Assembly (NCBI RefSeq): GCF_013328205.1
Contig: NZ_JABULH010000005.1
Location: 62,001 to 126,000, forward strand
Reading direction: 5' to 3'
Origin: Sphingomonas hominis
GTDB lineage: Bacteria; Pseudomonadota; Alphaproteobacteria; Sphingomonadales; Sphingomonadaceae
DNA: 64,000 bases
Part shown: one piece after another, positions 8,772 to 19,184 of the stretch
Layout: each line of letters opens with the position of its first letter
Numbering within the stretch: the first letter of the stretch is position 1
The notes under the pieces: model-generated
Told to the model about the DNA's origin: nothing
Seen by the model: only the letters and a program-made list of their open reading frames with translations
The model's database searches: none
Made by a program: the position numbers and the translations under genes

Positions 8772-8933
8772 TCAGAAATCGATCGCGATGCCCTTTTTCT
8801 CCCAATCGCCGTAGCGGACGGGATCGCGACCCAGCGGGTCCTCGGCCGGGCGCCGCATCGGCTCGGGCGCGGGAACGGGCGTGTTCGGCGTGAGATATTC
8901 GGGCGGCTTCACGTTGTCGGGGCGCTTTCCCAT
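8772..8933 (-). CDS. DUF1674 protein, SDHAF4-like succinate dehydrogenase assembly factor
   Basis: This small 53-residue protein ends in DPLGRDPVRYGDWEKKGIAIDF, the conserved tail of the DUF1674/SDHAF4 family (known relatives end RYGDWEKKGI-DF). In mitochondria the family helps assemble flavinylated SdhA; a matching role in bacteria is inferred. The N-terminal half is proline-rich and looks unstructured. An AAAGG sequence lies 7 bases before the ATG at 8933. It is divergent from rsmB, with about 100 bp between their starts. No succinate dehydrogenase gene lies in the window. Confidence 0.85.
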   Translation of the reverse strand: MGKRPDNVKPPEYLTPNTPVPAPEPMRRPAEDPLGRDPVRYGDWEKKGIAIDF

Positions 8934-9032
8934 GAACCGGCCTTTCGGATTGTATGCGGGGGACGCGGGCGACATATGGGCCGGCATGAACGGCTTCAAG
9001 ACGAACGCGCGCATCCCCGAAGCGCGACACTG

Positions 9033-10304
9033 ATGGCGCGCGACATGACGCGGGCGGGCGAGCCGCTGGGCACCGCGCCCAGGCGGGCGGCGCTGCGGTT
9101 GCTCGACGCGGTGCTTCGGCGCGGCGAGGCGCTCGACGCGGCGATCCCGCTGGCGACGCGCGCGCTGCACGGCGGGCCGGACCGCGGGTTGGCGCTTGCG
9201 ATCGCGGCGGAAACGCTGCGGCGGTTGCCCGATCTCGACGCGCTGATCGATTCGGCGACGCGGCAGCGATTGCCCGACGACGCCAAGGCGCGCTTCGCCC
9301 TGCGCATCGCGTTGGTGCAGGCGCTGGCGCTCGGCACGCCGCCGCACGCGGCGATCGCAACGGTGCTGCCGCTGGTCGACGGCGGGCCGCGGAAGCTGGT
9401 ACACGGCGTGTTCGGCACGCTGATGCGGCAGGGTGCGACCTTGCCGGAGCGGCCGATGCTGCCCGCGCATGTCGCGGGGCGGTGGCGCGGCGCTTGGGGC
9501 AAGGCGACCGTGGACGCCGCCCGTCACGCGATCGCGCTGCCACCGCCGCTCGATCTGTCGCTGCGCGATGCGGCGGTGGTGCATCCCGACGGCGTGTCGC
9601 TGGCGGCGGACCACGTGCGCGTGGCAGGCGGCGATGTGCCAACGCTGCCGGGGTACGACGACGGCGGCTGGTGGGTGCAGGACGTCGCGGCGACGATCCC
9701 GGCGCGGTTGATCGGGCGGGGGACGGGCAAGGCGCTCGACCTGTGCGCGGCGCCGGGCGGCAAGACGCTGCAACTCGCCGCGGCCGGATGGGCGGTCGAG
9801 GCGGTCGACGTGTCGCAGACGCGGGCCGAGCGGCTGGCGCAGAACCGCGCACGCACCGGGCTCGCGTTCGAGGTGACGATCGCCGACGTGCTCGATTGGG
9901 CGCCGGCGGTCCCAGCGGAGGCGGTGCTGATCGACGCGCCGTGCAGCGCGACCGGCATCTTCCGCCGCCACCCCGACGTGCTGTACCGCGCGCATGACGG
10001 CGTGATCGCGGAAACCGCCGCGTTGCAGGCGCACATCCTGGAGCGCGCGGCCGAGTGGGTGAGCCCAGGCGGCGTGCTGGTCTACGCCACCTGCTCGCTC
10101 GAGCCCGAGGAAGGCGAGGCGCAGCTCGACCGCTTCCTTGAGGCTCGCGGCGATTACGTGCTGGAGCCGGCGCGCGGTGACGAACTGCCGGTAGGGATTA
10201 CGCCGCACGAGCGCGGCTATGTGCGGACGTTGCCGGGGATGCTGGCGGACCAGGGCGGGTGCGACGGCTTCTTCGTCGCGCGCCTGCGTCGTGCTGGCGG
10301 ATAG
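9033..10304 (+). CDS. rsmB: RsmB-type 16S rRNA cytosine-C5 methyltransferase
   Basis: The protein has an N-terminal NusB-like RNA-binding region (about residues 10-130) and a SAM-dependent methyltransferase domain. KALDLCAAPGGKTLQLAAAGW is the SAM motif, VLIDAPCSATGIFRRHPD has one active cysteine, and YATCSLEPEEGE has the catalytic cysteine. It should methylate cytosine 967 of 16S rRNA. I use the ATG at 9033 (423 residues); an ATG at 8976 would add 19 unconserved residues and one at 9045 would remove four. The gene precedes rpe by 25 bp, a common sphingomonad order. Confidence 0.9.
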   Translation: MARDMTRAGEPLGTAPRRAALRLLDAVLRRGEALDAAIPLATRALHGGPDRGLALAIAAETLRRLPDLDALIDSATRQRLPDDAKARFALRIALVQALALGTPPHAAIATVLPLVDGGPRKLVHGVFGTLMRQGATLPERPMLPAHVAGRWRGAWGKATVDAARHAIALPPPLDLSLRDAAVVHPDGVSLAADHVRVAGGDVPTLPGYDDGGWWVQDVAATIPARLIGRGTGKALDLCAAPGGKTLQLAAAGWAVEAVDVSQTRAERLAQNRARTGLAFEVTIADVLDWAPAVPAEAVLIDAPCSATGIFRRHPDVLYRAHDGVIAETAALQAHILERAAEWVSPGGVLVYATCSLEPEEGEAQLDRFLEARGDYVLEPARGDELPVGITPHERGYVRTLPGMLADQGGCDGFFVARLRRAGG

Positions 10305-10329
10305 GCGTCGCGCACGCTAGGGCAAGCGT

Positions 10330-10992
10330 ATGCAAAAGCCCGTCCGCATCGCGCCTTCGATCCTGTCCGCCGATTTCGCGAAGCTGGGCGAGGAAGTGCG
10401 CGCGATTGACGCGGCCGGTGCGGACTGGATCCACATCGACGTGATGGACGGGCATTTCGTGCCTAACATCTCGATGGGTCCAGCGATCGTGAAGGCGATC
10501 CGCCCGCACACGACCAAGCCGTTCGACGTCCACCTGATGATCTCACCCATCGACGCGTACCTGGACGCGTTCGCGGAGGCCGGTGCGGACACGATCACCG
10601 TTCACCCGGAGGCGGGGCCGCACATCCACCGCTCGCTCCAGCACATCAAGTCGCTCGGCAAGCGCGCGGGCGTGGTGCTGTGTCCGGGCACGCCGGCGAA
10701 GATGCTCGATTACCTGCTCGACATGGTCGACCTGGTGCTGGTGATGAGCGTCAATCCGGGGTTCGGCGGGCAGCATTTCATCGACAGCCAGCTGAAAAAG
10801 ATCGCCGCGATCCGCAAGATGATCGACGCCACCGGCCGCGACATCGACCTGGAGGTCGACGGTGGGATCGACGCGACGACGGCGCCGCGCGCGATCGACG
10901 CGGGCGCCGACGCGCTGGTCGCCGGCACCGCCACCTTCCGCGGCGGGCCGGAAGCCTATGCCGCCAATATCCGGGCGATCCGCGGCGAATGA
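10330..10992 (+). CDS. rpe: Ribulose-phosphate 3-epimerase
   Basis: The 220-residue TIM-barrel enzyme interconverts ribulose-5-phosphate and xylulose-5-phosphate. The start [17 protein letters not shown] and the metal and acid-base residues in [19 protein letters not shown] and LEVDGGID are present. [11 protein letters not shown] and the phosphate loop near the end (AGTATF) complete the family pattern. The stop codon overlaps the next start (ATGA). Together with tal and tkt it covers most of the non-oxidative pentose phosphate pathway. Confidence 0.96.
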   Translation: MQKPVRIAPSILSADFAKLGEEVRAIDAAGADWIHIDVMDGHFVPNISMGPAIVKAIRPHTTKPFDVHLMISPIDAYLDAFAEAGADTITVHPEAGPHIHRSLQHIKSLGKRAGVVLCPGTPAKMLDYLLDMVDLVLVMSVNPGFGGQHFIDSQLKKIAAIRKMIDATGRDIDLEVDGGIDATTAPRAIDAGADALVAGTATFRGGPEAYAANIRAIRGE

Positions 10993-12728
10993 GCGAGTCC
11001 CGCGCCGACGAGCCGAACGACGGTCAAGGGCGCGATACGATCGATGCCGGGCACCGCATGGTGCGCGCCGCCGGCGAGGGCAGCGCGTCGCTGGGGCAGC
11101 GTGTCGCGGATTATTTCGACCGGCTGACGTGGCGCACGCCGATCCACGACATGCGGCTGAAGGGGCGTTACCCGCGCAAGCTGCTGGCGGTTCCGGCCGA
11201 TCCGGTCGCGGGCGATGCCGAGCGCGGCGAGGCACTGACCGCGGGCTGGCTGGCGTGGGGCAACGAGTTCCGCGCGCTCGACGAGGTGACCTTCGCTTCC
11301 TCGATCGGCAGTGTCGCGTTCGACGATCACGCGCAGAGCTTCGCCTGGCTGCGCGACCTGTGGGCGGCGCCGGATCGCGCCGCGGCGACGCGCACCGCCG
11401 AGGTGCTGACGCAGCGCTGGCTCGCGGTCAACGGCGAGCGCGTGACCGAGCGCGGCTGGCGCCCCGACCTATGGGGGCGGCGGATGCTGATGTGGACAGC
11501 GCACGCGCCGCTGCTCTTGTCGTCCACCGACCTGATCTATCGCAGCAGCGTGCTGAGCGCGATCGCGCGTGGCGCGCGCCACCTCGATCGCACCGCCGAC
11601 AAGACGCCGGTGGGCGTGCGCCGGATCGCGGCGTGGTGCGGCGTGGTCGCGGCGGGGCTGCTGATCCCGGGCGGCGACCCGCGCCGCGCGATCGGCGAGG
11701 CCGGGCTGGAGCGTGCATTGTCGGTGTCGATCGGCAGCGACGGCGGGATCGCCAGCCGGTCGCCGCGCGATCAGCTGGACGCGATCGAGCTGCTCGCTTG
11801 TTTGCGCGCCGCCTATGACGCGCGTCGGCTCGATTTGCCCGAGCCAGTGATGCAGGTGCTGGCGCGCAGCGTGTCGGCGCTGCTGGGCACGATGATGGGC
11901 GATGCCGGGCTGTCGAGCTGGCAGGGCGCGGGCCCGATCGGCTACGACGAGGTGCAGGCGGTGCTGGCGGCCAGCCGCGTCGTGCGCCGCCCGCTACGTC
12001 AGGCGAGCGACCGCGGGTATCAGCGGATCGCGGCGGCGCGCAGCGTGCTGGTGATGGACGCCGCCCCGCCCCCGACCAGCCCGAGCGCGGCCGGCGCGTG
12101 CGCGTCGACGCTGGCGTTCGAACTGTCGGACGGCGAGGAGCGGTTGATCGTCAATTGCGGCGGCGCGCTGGCGGTCGCGGACGCGGGGCTGGCGGCTGGC
12201 TTGCGCTCCACCGCGGCGCACTCGACCTTGGTGCTCGCCGACACCAATTCGACCGCACTGCTGCCCGACGGATCGCTCGGGCGCGGAGTCGGTGCGGTCG
12301 ACCTGTCGCGGCAGGAATCGGACGCGGGCAGCCGGATCGAGGCGCGGCACGACGGTTACGCGCGCCGTTTCGGCTTTCGCCATCACCGCACGCTGACGAT
12401 GACGGTCGACGGGCTGGAACTGCGCGGCGAGGATTCGCTGCTGCCCGCGGGTAAGCGGCAGGCGCGCGGCGCGGTGCCGTTCGTGGCGCGCTTCCACTTA
12501 GGGATGGGTGTCGAGGTTTCGGCCAGCCCCGACGCGCAGGGTGCCACGCTGACGACGCCGCAGGGCGCGGTGTGGCACTTTCGCGCCGCCGGCGCGACCG
12601 TGATGATCGAGGACAGCGTGTGGATCGATCCGGCCGGAGAGATCGTGCCGACGAAGCAGATCGTCGCGGGCGGCAGCGCCGATCCGGGCGGCGCGACGAT
12701 CAGTTGGGTCTTCAAGCGCGCGCGGTGA
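10989..12728 (+). CDS. Heparinase II/III family protein
   Basis: The 579-residue protein has an N-terminal helical toroid region and a C-terminal beta-sheet half (from about residue 370) with [23 protein letters not shown] and [17 protein letters not shown], typical of bacterial heparinase II/III-like proteins. Such enzymes eliminate acidic polysaccharides, but this housekeeping-linked group in alphaproteobacteria has no proven substrate that I know of. No signal peptide is visible, which points to a cytoplasmic location or non-standard export. The start ATG overlaps the rpe stop (ATGA), so translation is probably coupled. Confidence 0.85.
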   Translation: MSESRADEPNDGQGRDTIDAGHRMVRAAGEGSASLGQRVADYFDRLTWRTPIHDMRLKGRYPRKLLAVPADPVAGDAERGEALTAGWLAWGNEFRALDEVTFASSIGSVAFDDHAQSFAWLRDLWAAPDRAAATRTAEVLTQRWLAVNGERVTERGWRPDLWGRRMLMWTAHAPLLLSSTDLIYRSSVLSAIARGARHLDRTADKTPVGVRRIAAWCGVVAAGLLIPGGDPRRAIGEAGLERALSVSIGSDGGIASRSPRDQLDAIELLACLRAAYDARRLDLPEPVMQVLARSVSALLGTMMGDAGLSSWQGAGPIGYDEVQAVLAASRVVRRPLRQASDRGYQRIAAARSVLVMDAAPPPTSPSAAGACASTLAFELSDGEERLIVNCGGALAVADAGLAAGLRSTAAHSTLVLADTNSTALLPDGSLGRGVGAVDLSRQESDAGSRIEARHDGYARRFGFRHHRTLTMTVDGLELRGEDSLLPAGKRQARGAVPFVARFHLGMGVEVSASPDAQGATLTTPQGAVWHFRAAGATVMIEDSVWIDPAGEIVPTKQIVAGGSADPGGATISWVFKRAR

Positions 12729-12756
12729 CTTAGAGCGCCCGAGCGAATTGCCTCAT

Positions 12757-12841
12757 CGTCATTGCGGACTTGATCCGGGACCTCGCTGCCTTCCCTTACC
12801 GCATCCGAGAAGCGGGACCCCGGATCAAGTCCGGGGTGACG
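12757..12841. repeat. Inverted pair of REP-like palindromes
   Basis: A degenerate reverse unit (GCGGACTTGATCCGGGA) at 12757-12786 faces a full unit at 12812-12841 (core CCCCGGATCAAGTCCGGGG). Together they could form a long hairpin between the heparinase gene and purH. Confidence 0.7.
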
Positions 12842-12932
12842 GCAAGAAGCTGGTCGCGAAACGCTCGGCTGTTCGCGCGTACGCCGCTCTGGGTCTTGAT
12901 GCGCGCGTGCTGAGCGGCCAAGGCGCGCAGCC

Positions 12933-14504
12933 ATGACCAGCATTACGATTAAGCGCGCGCTTCTCTCCGTGTCCGACAAGACGGGGGTGGTCGATCTCGC
13001 CCGCGCGCTCGCTGACCGCGGCGTCGAACTCGTCTCGACCGGCGGCACTGCCAAGGCGCTGCGCGACGCCGGGCTCGACGTGCGCGACATCTCGGAACTG
13101 ACCGGCTTTCCCGAGATGATGGACGGGCGCGTCAAGACGCTGCACCCGATGGTGCACGGCGGGCTGCTGGCGGTGCGCGACGACGCGGGCCACGCCGCGT
13201 CGCTGGAGGAGCACAATATCGGTGCGATCGACCTGGTGGTGGTCAACCTCTACCCGTTCGAGGCGACGGTCGCGAAGGGGGCTGCGCGCGACGAGGTGGT
13301 GGAGAACATCGACATCGGCGGGCCGAGCATGGTGCGATCGGCGGCGAAGAACCACGCCTACGTCGCGATCGTGACCGACCCGGCGGATTACGCGCTGGTG
13401 GCGGCGGGCGAGACGACGCTCGACGATCGTCGCCTGCTGGCGGCGAAGGCGTTCGCGCTGACCGCCGCGTACGACGGCGCGATCGCGCGCTGGTTCGGGC
13501 AGGTCGACCAGGGCGCGGCCTTCCCCGACGTGCTGCCGTTGACGCTGCGCCGCGCGGGTGACGCATTGCGCTACGGCGAGAACCCGCACCAGTCCGCCGC
13601 CTTCTACGCCGCGAACGATGGCGTGCGCGGTGTGGGCCAAGCGTGGCAGGTGCAGGGCAAGGCGCTGTCCTACAACAATTACAACGACGCCGACGCGGCG
13701 CTCGAGCTGGTGGCGGAGTTCCGCGACGCGCAGCCCACCTGCGTGATCGTCAAGCACGCCAATCCGTGCGGCGTCGCGACTGCGGCGACGCTGGAGGACG
13801 CCTATGCTCAGGCGTTCGCGTGCGACACGGTGTCGGCGTTCGGCGGGATCATCGCGCTCAACCGCCGGCTCGACGCGGCGACCGCGAAGGCGATCACCGG
13901 CATCTTCACCGAAGTAGTGGTCGCGCCCGACGCCGACGAGGAAGCGATCGCGCTGTTCGCCGCCAAGAAGAATTTGCGGCTGCTGCTGACCGGCGACCTG
14001 CCCGATGCGGCGCGCGGCGGGTTGTTCGCCAAGTCGATTGCGGGCGGATGGCTGGTGCAGGGGCGCGACAATGGGGTGCTGTCCGACGATATGCTCAAGG
14101 TCGTGACCAAGCGCCAGCCGACCGCGCAGGAGCTGGCCGATTGCCGGTTCGCCTGGACGATCGCCAAGCACGTCAAGTCGAACGCGATCGTCTACGCCAA
14201 GGACGGTGCCACCGCTGGGGTCGGCGCGGGGCAGATGAACCGGCTGGAGTCGGCGCGGATCGCGGCGTGGAAGGCGAAGGACGCCGCCGACAAGGCGGGC
14301 TGGGGCGAACCCCGCACGATCGGCTCGGCGGTCGCGTCCGACGCGTTCTTCCCGTTCGCCGACGGGTTGCTGGCGGCGGTCGAGGCGGGGGCGACCGCGG
14401 TGATCCAGCCGGGCGGCTCGATCCGCGACGACGAGGTGATTGCGGCGGCGGACGAGGCGGGGCTGGCGATGGTGTTCACGGGGATGCGCCACTTCCGCCA
14501 TTGA
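12933..14504 (+). CDS. purH: Bifunctional AICAR formyltransferase / IMP cyclohydrolase
   Basis: The 523-residue enzyme catalyses the last two steps of purine synthesis to IMP. The N-terminal IMP cyclohydrolase (MGS-like fold, residues 1-200) has [46 protein letters not shown] and NLYPFEATV. The C-terminal transformylase has [13 protein letters not shown] and the catalytic Lys-His in [10 protein letters not shown], ending GMRHFRH. Length is standard (about 525). The ATG at 12933 is used. It lies downstream of the heparinase gene, with a REP pair between. Confidence 0.96.
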   Translation: MTSITIKRALLSVSDKTGVVDLARALADRGVELVSTGGTAKALRDAGLDVRDISELTGFPEMMDGRVKTLHPMVHGGLLAVRDDAGHAASLEEHNIGAIDLVVVNLYPFEATVAKGAARDEVVENIDIGGPSMVRSAAKNHAYVAIVTDPADYALVAAGETTLDDRRLLAAKAFALTAAYDGAIARWFGQVDQGAAFPDVLPLTLRRAGDALRYGENPHQSAAFYAANDGVRGVGQAWQVQGKALSYNNYNDADAALELVAEFRDAQPTCVIVKHANPCGVATAATLEDAYAQAFACDTVSAFGGIIALNRRLDAATAKAITGIFTEVVVAPDADEEAIALFAAKKNLRLLLTGDLPDAARGGLFAKSIAGGWLVQGRDNGVLSDDMLKVVTKRQPTAQELADCRFAWTIAKHVKSNAIVYAKDGATAGVGAGQMNRLESARIAAWKAKDAADKAGWGEPRTIGSAVASDAFFPFADGLLAAVEAGATAVIQPGGSIRDDEVIAAADEAGLAMVFTGMRHFRH

Positions 14505-14552
14505 GCGAAGGTGAGTGACGGGAGTGGGTGTGCGCCCCCCTCCCTCTTCCTT

Positions 14553-14631
14553 CGTCACCCCGGACTTGATCCGGGGTCCCGCTTTTGTCGGCGCAGAAGA
14601 AGCGGGACCCCGGGTCGAGCCCGGGATGACG
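14553..14631. repeat. Inverted pair of REP-like palindromes
   Basis: A reverse unit at 14553-14582 and a forward unit at 14602-14631 with a slightly diverged core (CCCCGGGTCGAGCCCGGG), separated by 19 bases. They lie in the short space between the convergent purH and flippase genes, where such pairs may form a bidirectional terminator. Confidence 0.75.
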
Positions 14632-14653
14632 TGGGATATGCGAGACGTTTCGG

Positions 14654-16216
14654 CTAGATCGTGAAGCCACCCTCCTTGGGCAGCGTCGCTTCCTCCGCTT
14701 GCGGCATCTTGGTGAACAGTGCCCGGTCCTCGGGCCCGAAGGCGTAGCGCCAGATCATCCACAGATAGACCGCGGCGGTCGCGGGGATGCCGACCGCGAG
14801 TTGGACCGCGCGGTAGCCCGGCGGCAGCAGCGTGAACGCCGCGCCGACCAGCCCCGCCGCGACCGCCGCCCAGGCGAGCGGCCAGCGCATCGGCGACACC
14901 GACGCGCCGAGCATCCGGCGCAGCACGCGCGCCTTCACGACCGAGGTCAGCAGCAGCGTCACCATCAGCGCGACCGGCGCGCCCGCCGCCTGCTCGGTCA
15001 GCCCGAAGCCCAAGCCGCGCATCCCGAGCACGAACGCGAACGACAGCGCGACCTGTACCCCCAGCATCGTTGCGGAGATGACGAGGTTGCGGTGCCGAGC
15101 CATGTAGACGAGCGCGGATTCGCTGACCGCCCCGGTGGAGGCGAACACCTCCGCGAACAGCAGGAACACCATCGCTGCCGCTCCGCTCTCGAACTGCGGG
15201 CCGATCGAGGCCATCACTGCCTTGCGCGGGATCGACGCCATGAGGGCCAGGCACAATTGCGCGGCGATGATCCAGAACGCGACCTGTCGCACCTGCCGCG
15301 CGATCGCCGGGTAGTCGCGCCGCGCCAGGCTCTGCGTCACCACGGGACCAAGGATCGGGTCGAAGCTGGTCTTGAGCTTCTGCGGCAGGCTCGCGACCTG
15401 CTGCGCCATGTAATAGATGCCGACGACGCCGGGCGCGAACAGCACCCCCAGCACCAGCCGGTCGACATTGCGGCTGCCCCACTCCAATGCGTCGGCGCCC
15501 GCCAGCGGCGCGTTCGCGCGCGCGAGGGCGAACAACCCGCGCAACTGCGGCGACCAGCCGGTGGGGAACCCGTAGCTGCGCACCAGCGGCACGATGCTGG
15601 CGATCAGCGCGGCGATCATCGAGGCGACGTAGGACAGGATCAGCCCATCGCGCAGCGTGAAGAAGGAGAAAGCGTAGGCCGCGCCCGACAGCGTCCACGG
15701 CTCCACCACCGCGCGCGCGGTGACGCTCGCTTTCACGTCGTGGCGATAGGCGAGTGCGGCGAGGCTGACGTCGGACAGCGCGGGCGCGAGGATGATCAGC
15801 GGGAAGAAGCGGTCGAGCCCGGTGATCCAGCTGTTCGGATACATCGCTCCCGGAAAGGCGCACAGCAGCGCGCTGGCGCACAGCGAGACGATCAGCGCGA
15901 CGGTCAGCGCGTCGGCGACCACCGCATTGTGCGGGCGATCGGTGCTGCTCAGCGCCTGCGCGAGGCCGCGCTTCAGCCCGAGCGTCGCGACTAGCGCGGC
16001 GAGTTCGACCACCACCACCGCGATCGCGAAGCGCCCGACCAGCGCCGCGCCGTACAGATGCCCGGCAATGAACAGGAACGGGATGCGCGCGCCGAGCCGC
16101 AGCACGAACCCCGCGACGTTGGTGCGCCCGCCCTTGGCGAGCGCGGCGATGTCCTTCTGTTCGGCCGGCACCGCACCCGCTTGGTTCGGCGTGAGCGCCG
16201 AGGGGGCGCTGGTCAA
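14654..16216 (-). CDS. Lipopolysaccharide/oligosaccharide flippase (MATE/MVF superfamily)
   Basis: The 520-residue protein has about 12-14 predicted hydrophobic segments beginning near residue 38 (FVLRLGARIPFLFIAGHLYG) and ending near 490. It resembles Wzx-type flippases that move lipid-linked glycans across the inner membrane. No Met codon lies near the N-terminus; a TTG at 16216 overlaps the polA stop (TTGA), which fits coupled translation. It may serve cell-surface polysaccharide export, although it is 11 kb from the broken polysaccharide genes. The exact substrate cannot be told. Confidence 0.75.
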   Translation of the reverse strand: MTSAPSALTPNQAGAVPAEQKDIAALAKGGRTNVAGFVLRLGARIPFLFIAGHLYGAALVGRFAIAVVVVELAALVATLGLKRGLAQALSSTDRPHNAVVADALTVALIVSLCASALLCAFPGAMYPNSWITGLDRFFPLIILAPALSDVSLAALAYRHDVKASVTARAVVEPWTLSGAAYAFSFFTLRDGLILSYVASMIAALIASIVPLVRSYGFPTGWSPQLRGLFALARANAPLAGADALEWGSRNVDRLVLGVLFAPGVVGIYYMAQQVASLPQKLKTSFDPILGPVVTQSLARRDYPAIARQVRQVAFWIIAAQLCLALMASIPRKAVMASIGPQFESGAAAMVFLLFAEVFASTGAVSESALVYMARHRNLVISATMLGVQVALSFAFVLGMRGLGFGLTEQAAGAPVALMVTLLLTSVVKARVLRRMLGASVSPMRWPLAWAAVAAGLVGAAFTLLPPGYRAVQLAVGIPATAAVYLWMIWRYAFGPEDRALFTKMPQAEEATLPKEGGFTI

Positions 16217-19005
16217 TGCGCCGCTCCCCAGCTCGCCCCCGTGCCGATCTCGACGCCCAATGGTACGTCGAGCTTGACCGCGGGCTCGGCGGCAGTGGCC
16301 ATGACGTGCTCGATCACGCCGCGCGCCGCCTCGACCTCGCCGTCAGCGACCTCGAACACCAGTTCGTCGTGGACCTGGAGCAGCATGTGCGTGCTCGTCA
16401 GCCCGGCGGCGGCGAGTGCGGGTTCCATGCGCACCATGGCGCGCTTGATGATGTCGGCGCTGGTGCCCTGGATCGGCGCGTTGATCGCGGCGCGCTCGGC
16501 GCCCTGGCGTTCATTCTGCACCTTGCTGCGGATGCGCGGGAAGTGCGTCTTGCGCCCGAACAAGGTGGTGGTGAAGCCGTGCTCGCGCACTTGCGTCAAC
16601 GTCTCGGCGATGTAGCGGTTGATGCCGGGGAAGCGATCGAAATAGCGGTCGATCATCGACTGCGCCTCGTCCGCCGAGATGTCGAGCCGGCCGGCGAGCC
16701 CCCAGCGGCTGATGCCGTAGAGGATCGCGAAATTGATCGTCTTGGCGCGCGCGCGATTGTCGCGTGTCACCTCGCCGAACAGCTCCTGCGCGGTCAGGCT
16801 GTGGATGTCGTCGCCGTTGGCGAACGCCTGTTTCAAGGCAGGCACGTCGGCCATGTGCGCGGCCAAACGCAGCTCGATCTGCGAGTAATCGGCGGCGAGG
16901 ATGACGTGGCCGGGCCACGCCACGAACGCGTCGCGGATCTGGCGGCCGACCTCCTGCCGGATTGGGATGTTCTGCAAATTCGGGTCGGACGACGACAGCC
17001 GCCCGGTCTGCGCGCCGGTTAGCGAGTAGCTGGTGTGGACGCGGCCGGTGTCGGCGTTGATCTGCTCCTGCAACGTGTCGGTGTAGGTGTTCTTGAGTTT
17101 GGTGAGCCCGCGCCAGTCGAGGACCTTGCGCGCGATCTCCGCGCCGGCCGAATCCTTGTCGGCGGCGAGGCGTTCGAGCTCGTTCACGTCGGTCGAATAG
17201 ACCCCGCTCTTGCCCTTGCGCCCGCCCTTCAAGCCCAGTCGCTCGAACAGCACGTCGCCCAATTGCTTGGGGCTGCCGATCGTGAATGGTCCGCCGGCGA
17301 GGTCGTGGATGACCGTCTCCAGCCCGGCGATCTGCTCGGAGAAGTCGGCCGACAGCGCCGCCAGCCGCTCGCGGTCGACGGTGATGCCGCGCTGCTCCAT
17401 TCGCGCGATGACGGGGACGAGCGGGCGGTCGACCATCTCGTAGACGCGGGTGGCGCTCTCCGCCGGCAAGCGCGGCTTGAAGCGCCGCCACAGCCGGAGC
17501 GTCACGTCGGCGTCCTCCGCGGCGTAGCGGGTCGCGGCCTTCAGATCGACCTCGTGGAAGCCGAGCGCCTTTTTGCCGGTGCCAACCACGTCCTTGTAGG
17601 CGATGCACGAATGCTGGAGGTGGGTGGCTGCGAGCTCGTGCATGCCGTGGCCATGAAGGCCAGCGTCTAGGTCGAAGCTCATCACGATCGTGTCGTCGAT
17701 GGGCGCGATCGTCACCGCGCCGAGCCCAGCGGCGGCGAAGGCGCGGTTGAGGATGATCAGGTCGTACTTGAAATTGTGCCCGACCTTGAGGACGCCGGCG
17801 TCCTCCAAGAGCGGCTTGAGCTTGCCCAGCACCAGCGCGGCGTCGAGCTGCGCCGGGCGGTCCGCGAACATGTCCGACCCGCCGTGCGCGAGCGGCACGT
17901 AGCAGGCGCGGTTGGGGGCGAGCGCGATCGAGATACCGACCAGCGTCGCGGCCATCGGGTCCTTGCCCGTCGTCTCGGTATCGAGCGCGACCCAGCCCTG
18001 GTGATGCGCCGCGGCGATCCATTCATCGAGCTTGGCTTCCTCGATCACCGTCTCGTAGCCGTCGTGGTTGCACGATGGCTCGTCGTCGAACTGAACGCCC
18101 GGCACCTTGGCCTCGCGCGTCGGTGCGTCGGCGACCTGCCCGAGACGCGACAGCAGTGACTTGAAGCCGTGGTGTTCGAGAAAGGCGCGCAGCGGCGCCT
18201 CGGGAATGCCCTTGAGCGCCAGATCCTCGAGCGGTTCGGGCAGCGGCACGTCGCAGGCGAGCGCGACCAGCCGCCGTGAGAGGCGGGCGTTCTCGGCGTA
18301 TTCGAGCAGGTTATCCTTCAACTTGCTCTTCTTCATCTCGGGCGCGGCCGCGAGCACGCCCTCGACGTCGCCGAACTCCTGGATCAGCTTGGCCGCGGTC
18401 TTGGGGCCGACGCCGGGAACGCCGGGCACGTTGTCGACCGAATCGCCCATCAACGCGAGCACCTCGCCGACCTTCTTGGGCGGCACGCCGAACTTCGCCT
18501 CGACATCCGCCTCGCCCAGCCGGCGGTTGGCCATCGTGTCGAGCATGTCGAGGCTGCCGTCCTCGACCAATTGCATCAGGTCCTTGTCGGAGGAGACGAT
18601 CGTCACCTGCCAGCCTTCGGCCAGCGCCGCCTTGGCATAGCTGGCGATCAGGTCGTCGGCCTCCCAGCCCTGTTCCTCGATGCACGGCAGCGAGAAGGCG
18701 CGCGTCGCGTCGCGGATCATCGGGAATTGCGGCACGAGATCCTCGGGCGGCGGGGGGCGGTGCGCCTTGTAGCCGTCGTACATCTCGTTGCGAAACGTGA
18801 CCGAGGACTTGTCGAGGATGACCGCCATGTGGGTCGGGCCGTCGGCCTTGTGCAGGTCGTCCGCCAGCCGCCACAGCATCGAGGCATAGCCGTAGACCGC
18901 GCCGGCCGGCTCGCCGTGCTTGTTGGTGAGCGGCGGCAGGCGGTGATAGGCGCGGAAGATGTAGCCCGAACCGTCGACGAGATAGAGATGCGGCATGGCC
19001 GACAC
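16213..19005 (-). CDS. polA: DNA polymerase I
   Basis: The 930-residue enzyme fills gaps and removes primers. The 5' nuclease domain (1-290) starts MSAMPHLYLVDGSGYIFRAYH and includes VILDKSS and DNVPGVPGVGPKTA. The 3'-5' proofreading domain has VALDTETTGKDP with the catalytic Asp and Glu intact. The polymerase domain has motif A ADYSQIELRLAAHM, motif B RARAKTINFAILYG and motif C LQVHDELVFE. All active-site residues look present. The start could be 19005 or 18996 (second Met). The flippase start codon overlaps its stop. Confidence 0.97.
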   Translation of the reverse strand: MSAMPHLYLVDGSGYIFRAYHRLPPLTNKHGEPAGAVYGYASMLWRLADDLHKADGPTHMAVILDKSSVTFRNEMYDGYKAHRPPPPEDLVPQFPMIRDATRAFSLPCIEEQGWEADDLIASYAKAALAEGWQVTIVSSDKDLMQLVEDGSLDMLDTMANRRLGEADVEAKFGVPPKKVGEVLALMGDSVDNVPGVPGVGPKTAAKLIQEFGDVEGVLAAAPEMKKSKLKDNLLEYAENARLSRRLVALACDVPLPEPLEDLALKGIPEAPLRAFLEHHGFKSLLSRLGQVADAPTREAKVPGVQFDDEPSCNHDGYETVIEEAKLDEWIAAAHHQGWVALDTETTGKDPMAATLVGISIALAPNRACYVPLAHGGSDMFADRPAQLDAALVLGKLKPLLEDAGVLKVGHNFKYDLIILNRAFAAAGLGAVTIAPIDDTIVMSFDLDAGLHGHGMHELAATHLQHSCIAYKDVVGTGKKALGFHEVDLKAATRYAAEDADVTLRLWRRFKPRLPAESATRVYEMVDRPLVPVIARMEQRGITVDRERLAALSADFSEQIAGLETVIHDLAGGPFTIGSPKQLGDVLFERLGLKGGRKGKSGVYSTDVNELERLAADKDSAGAEIARKVLDWRGLTKLKNTYTDTLQEQINADTGRVHTSYSLTGAQTGRLSSSDPNLQNIPIRQEVGRQIRDAFVAWPGHVILAADYSQIELRLAAHMADVPALKQAFANGDDIHSLTAQELFGEVTRDNRARAKTINFAILYGISRWGLAGRLDISADEAQSMIDRYFDRFPGINRYIAETLTQVREHGFTTTLFGRKTHFPRIRSKVQNERQGAERAAINAPIQGTSADIIKRAMVRMEPALAAAGLTSTHMLLQVHDELVFEVADGEVEAARGVIEHVMATAAEPAVKLDVPLGVEIGTGASWGAAH

Positions 19006-19095
19006 TTAGGGGGTTTCGCGTGGCAGCGAAACAGCGGTGGCGCGATGGTTCGGGGGCGTGGCGGATCGGCAACGCGGTGGATTACCCCACCCACT

Positions 19096-19176
19096 CGTCG
19101 CCCCGGACTTGATCCGGGGTCCCGCTTCCTTGCCGGCGTGGGAGAAGCGGGATCCCGGATCAAGTCCGGGATGACG
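19096..19176. repeat. Inverted pair of REP-like palindromes
   Basis: A reverse unit at 19096-19125 and a forward unit at 19147-19176, 21 bases apart, between polA and the next gene on the same strand. The forward unit has the variant core TCCCGGATCAAGTCCGGGA. Confidence 0.75.
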
Positions 19177-19184
19177 GCAGGAGA

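Noticed and set aside
7141-8814. A 557-codon plus-strand frame opposite transketolase
   Set aside because: It lies antisense to a complete transketolase and has the His/Arg/Asp-rich composition typical of antisense frames in GC-rich DNA; no family motifs.
12825-15881. A 1018-codon minus-strand frame over purH and the flippase
   Set aside because: It crosses intact purH on the opposite strand and the flippase in another frame, with low-complexity composition; long frames without stops are expected at this GC content.
12757-19176. A CRISPR array from the repeated GCGGGACCCCGG units
   Set aside because: The units are palindromic, occur singly or as inverted pairs between genes, and have no regular spacers or cas genes.
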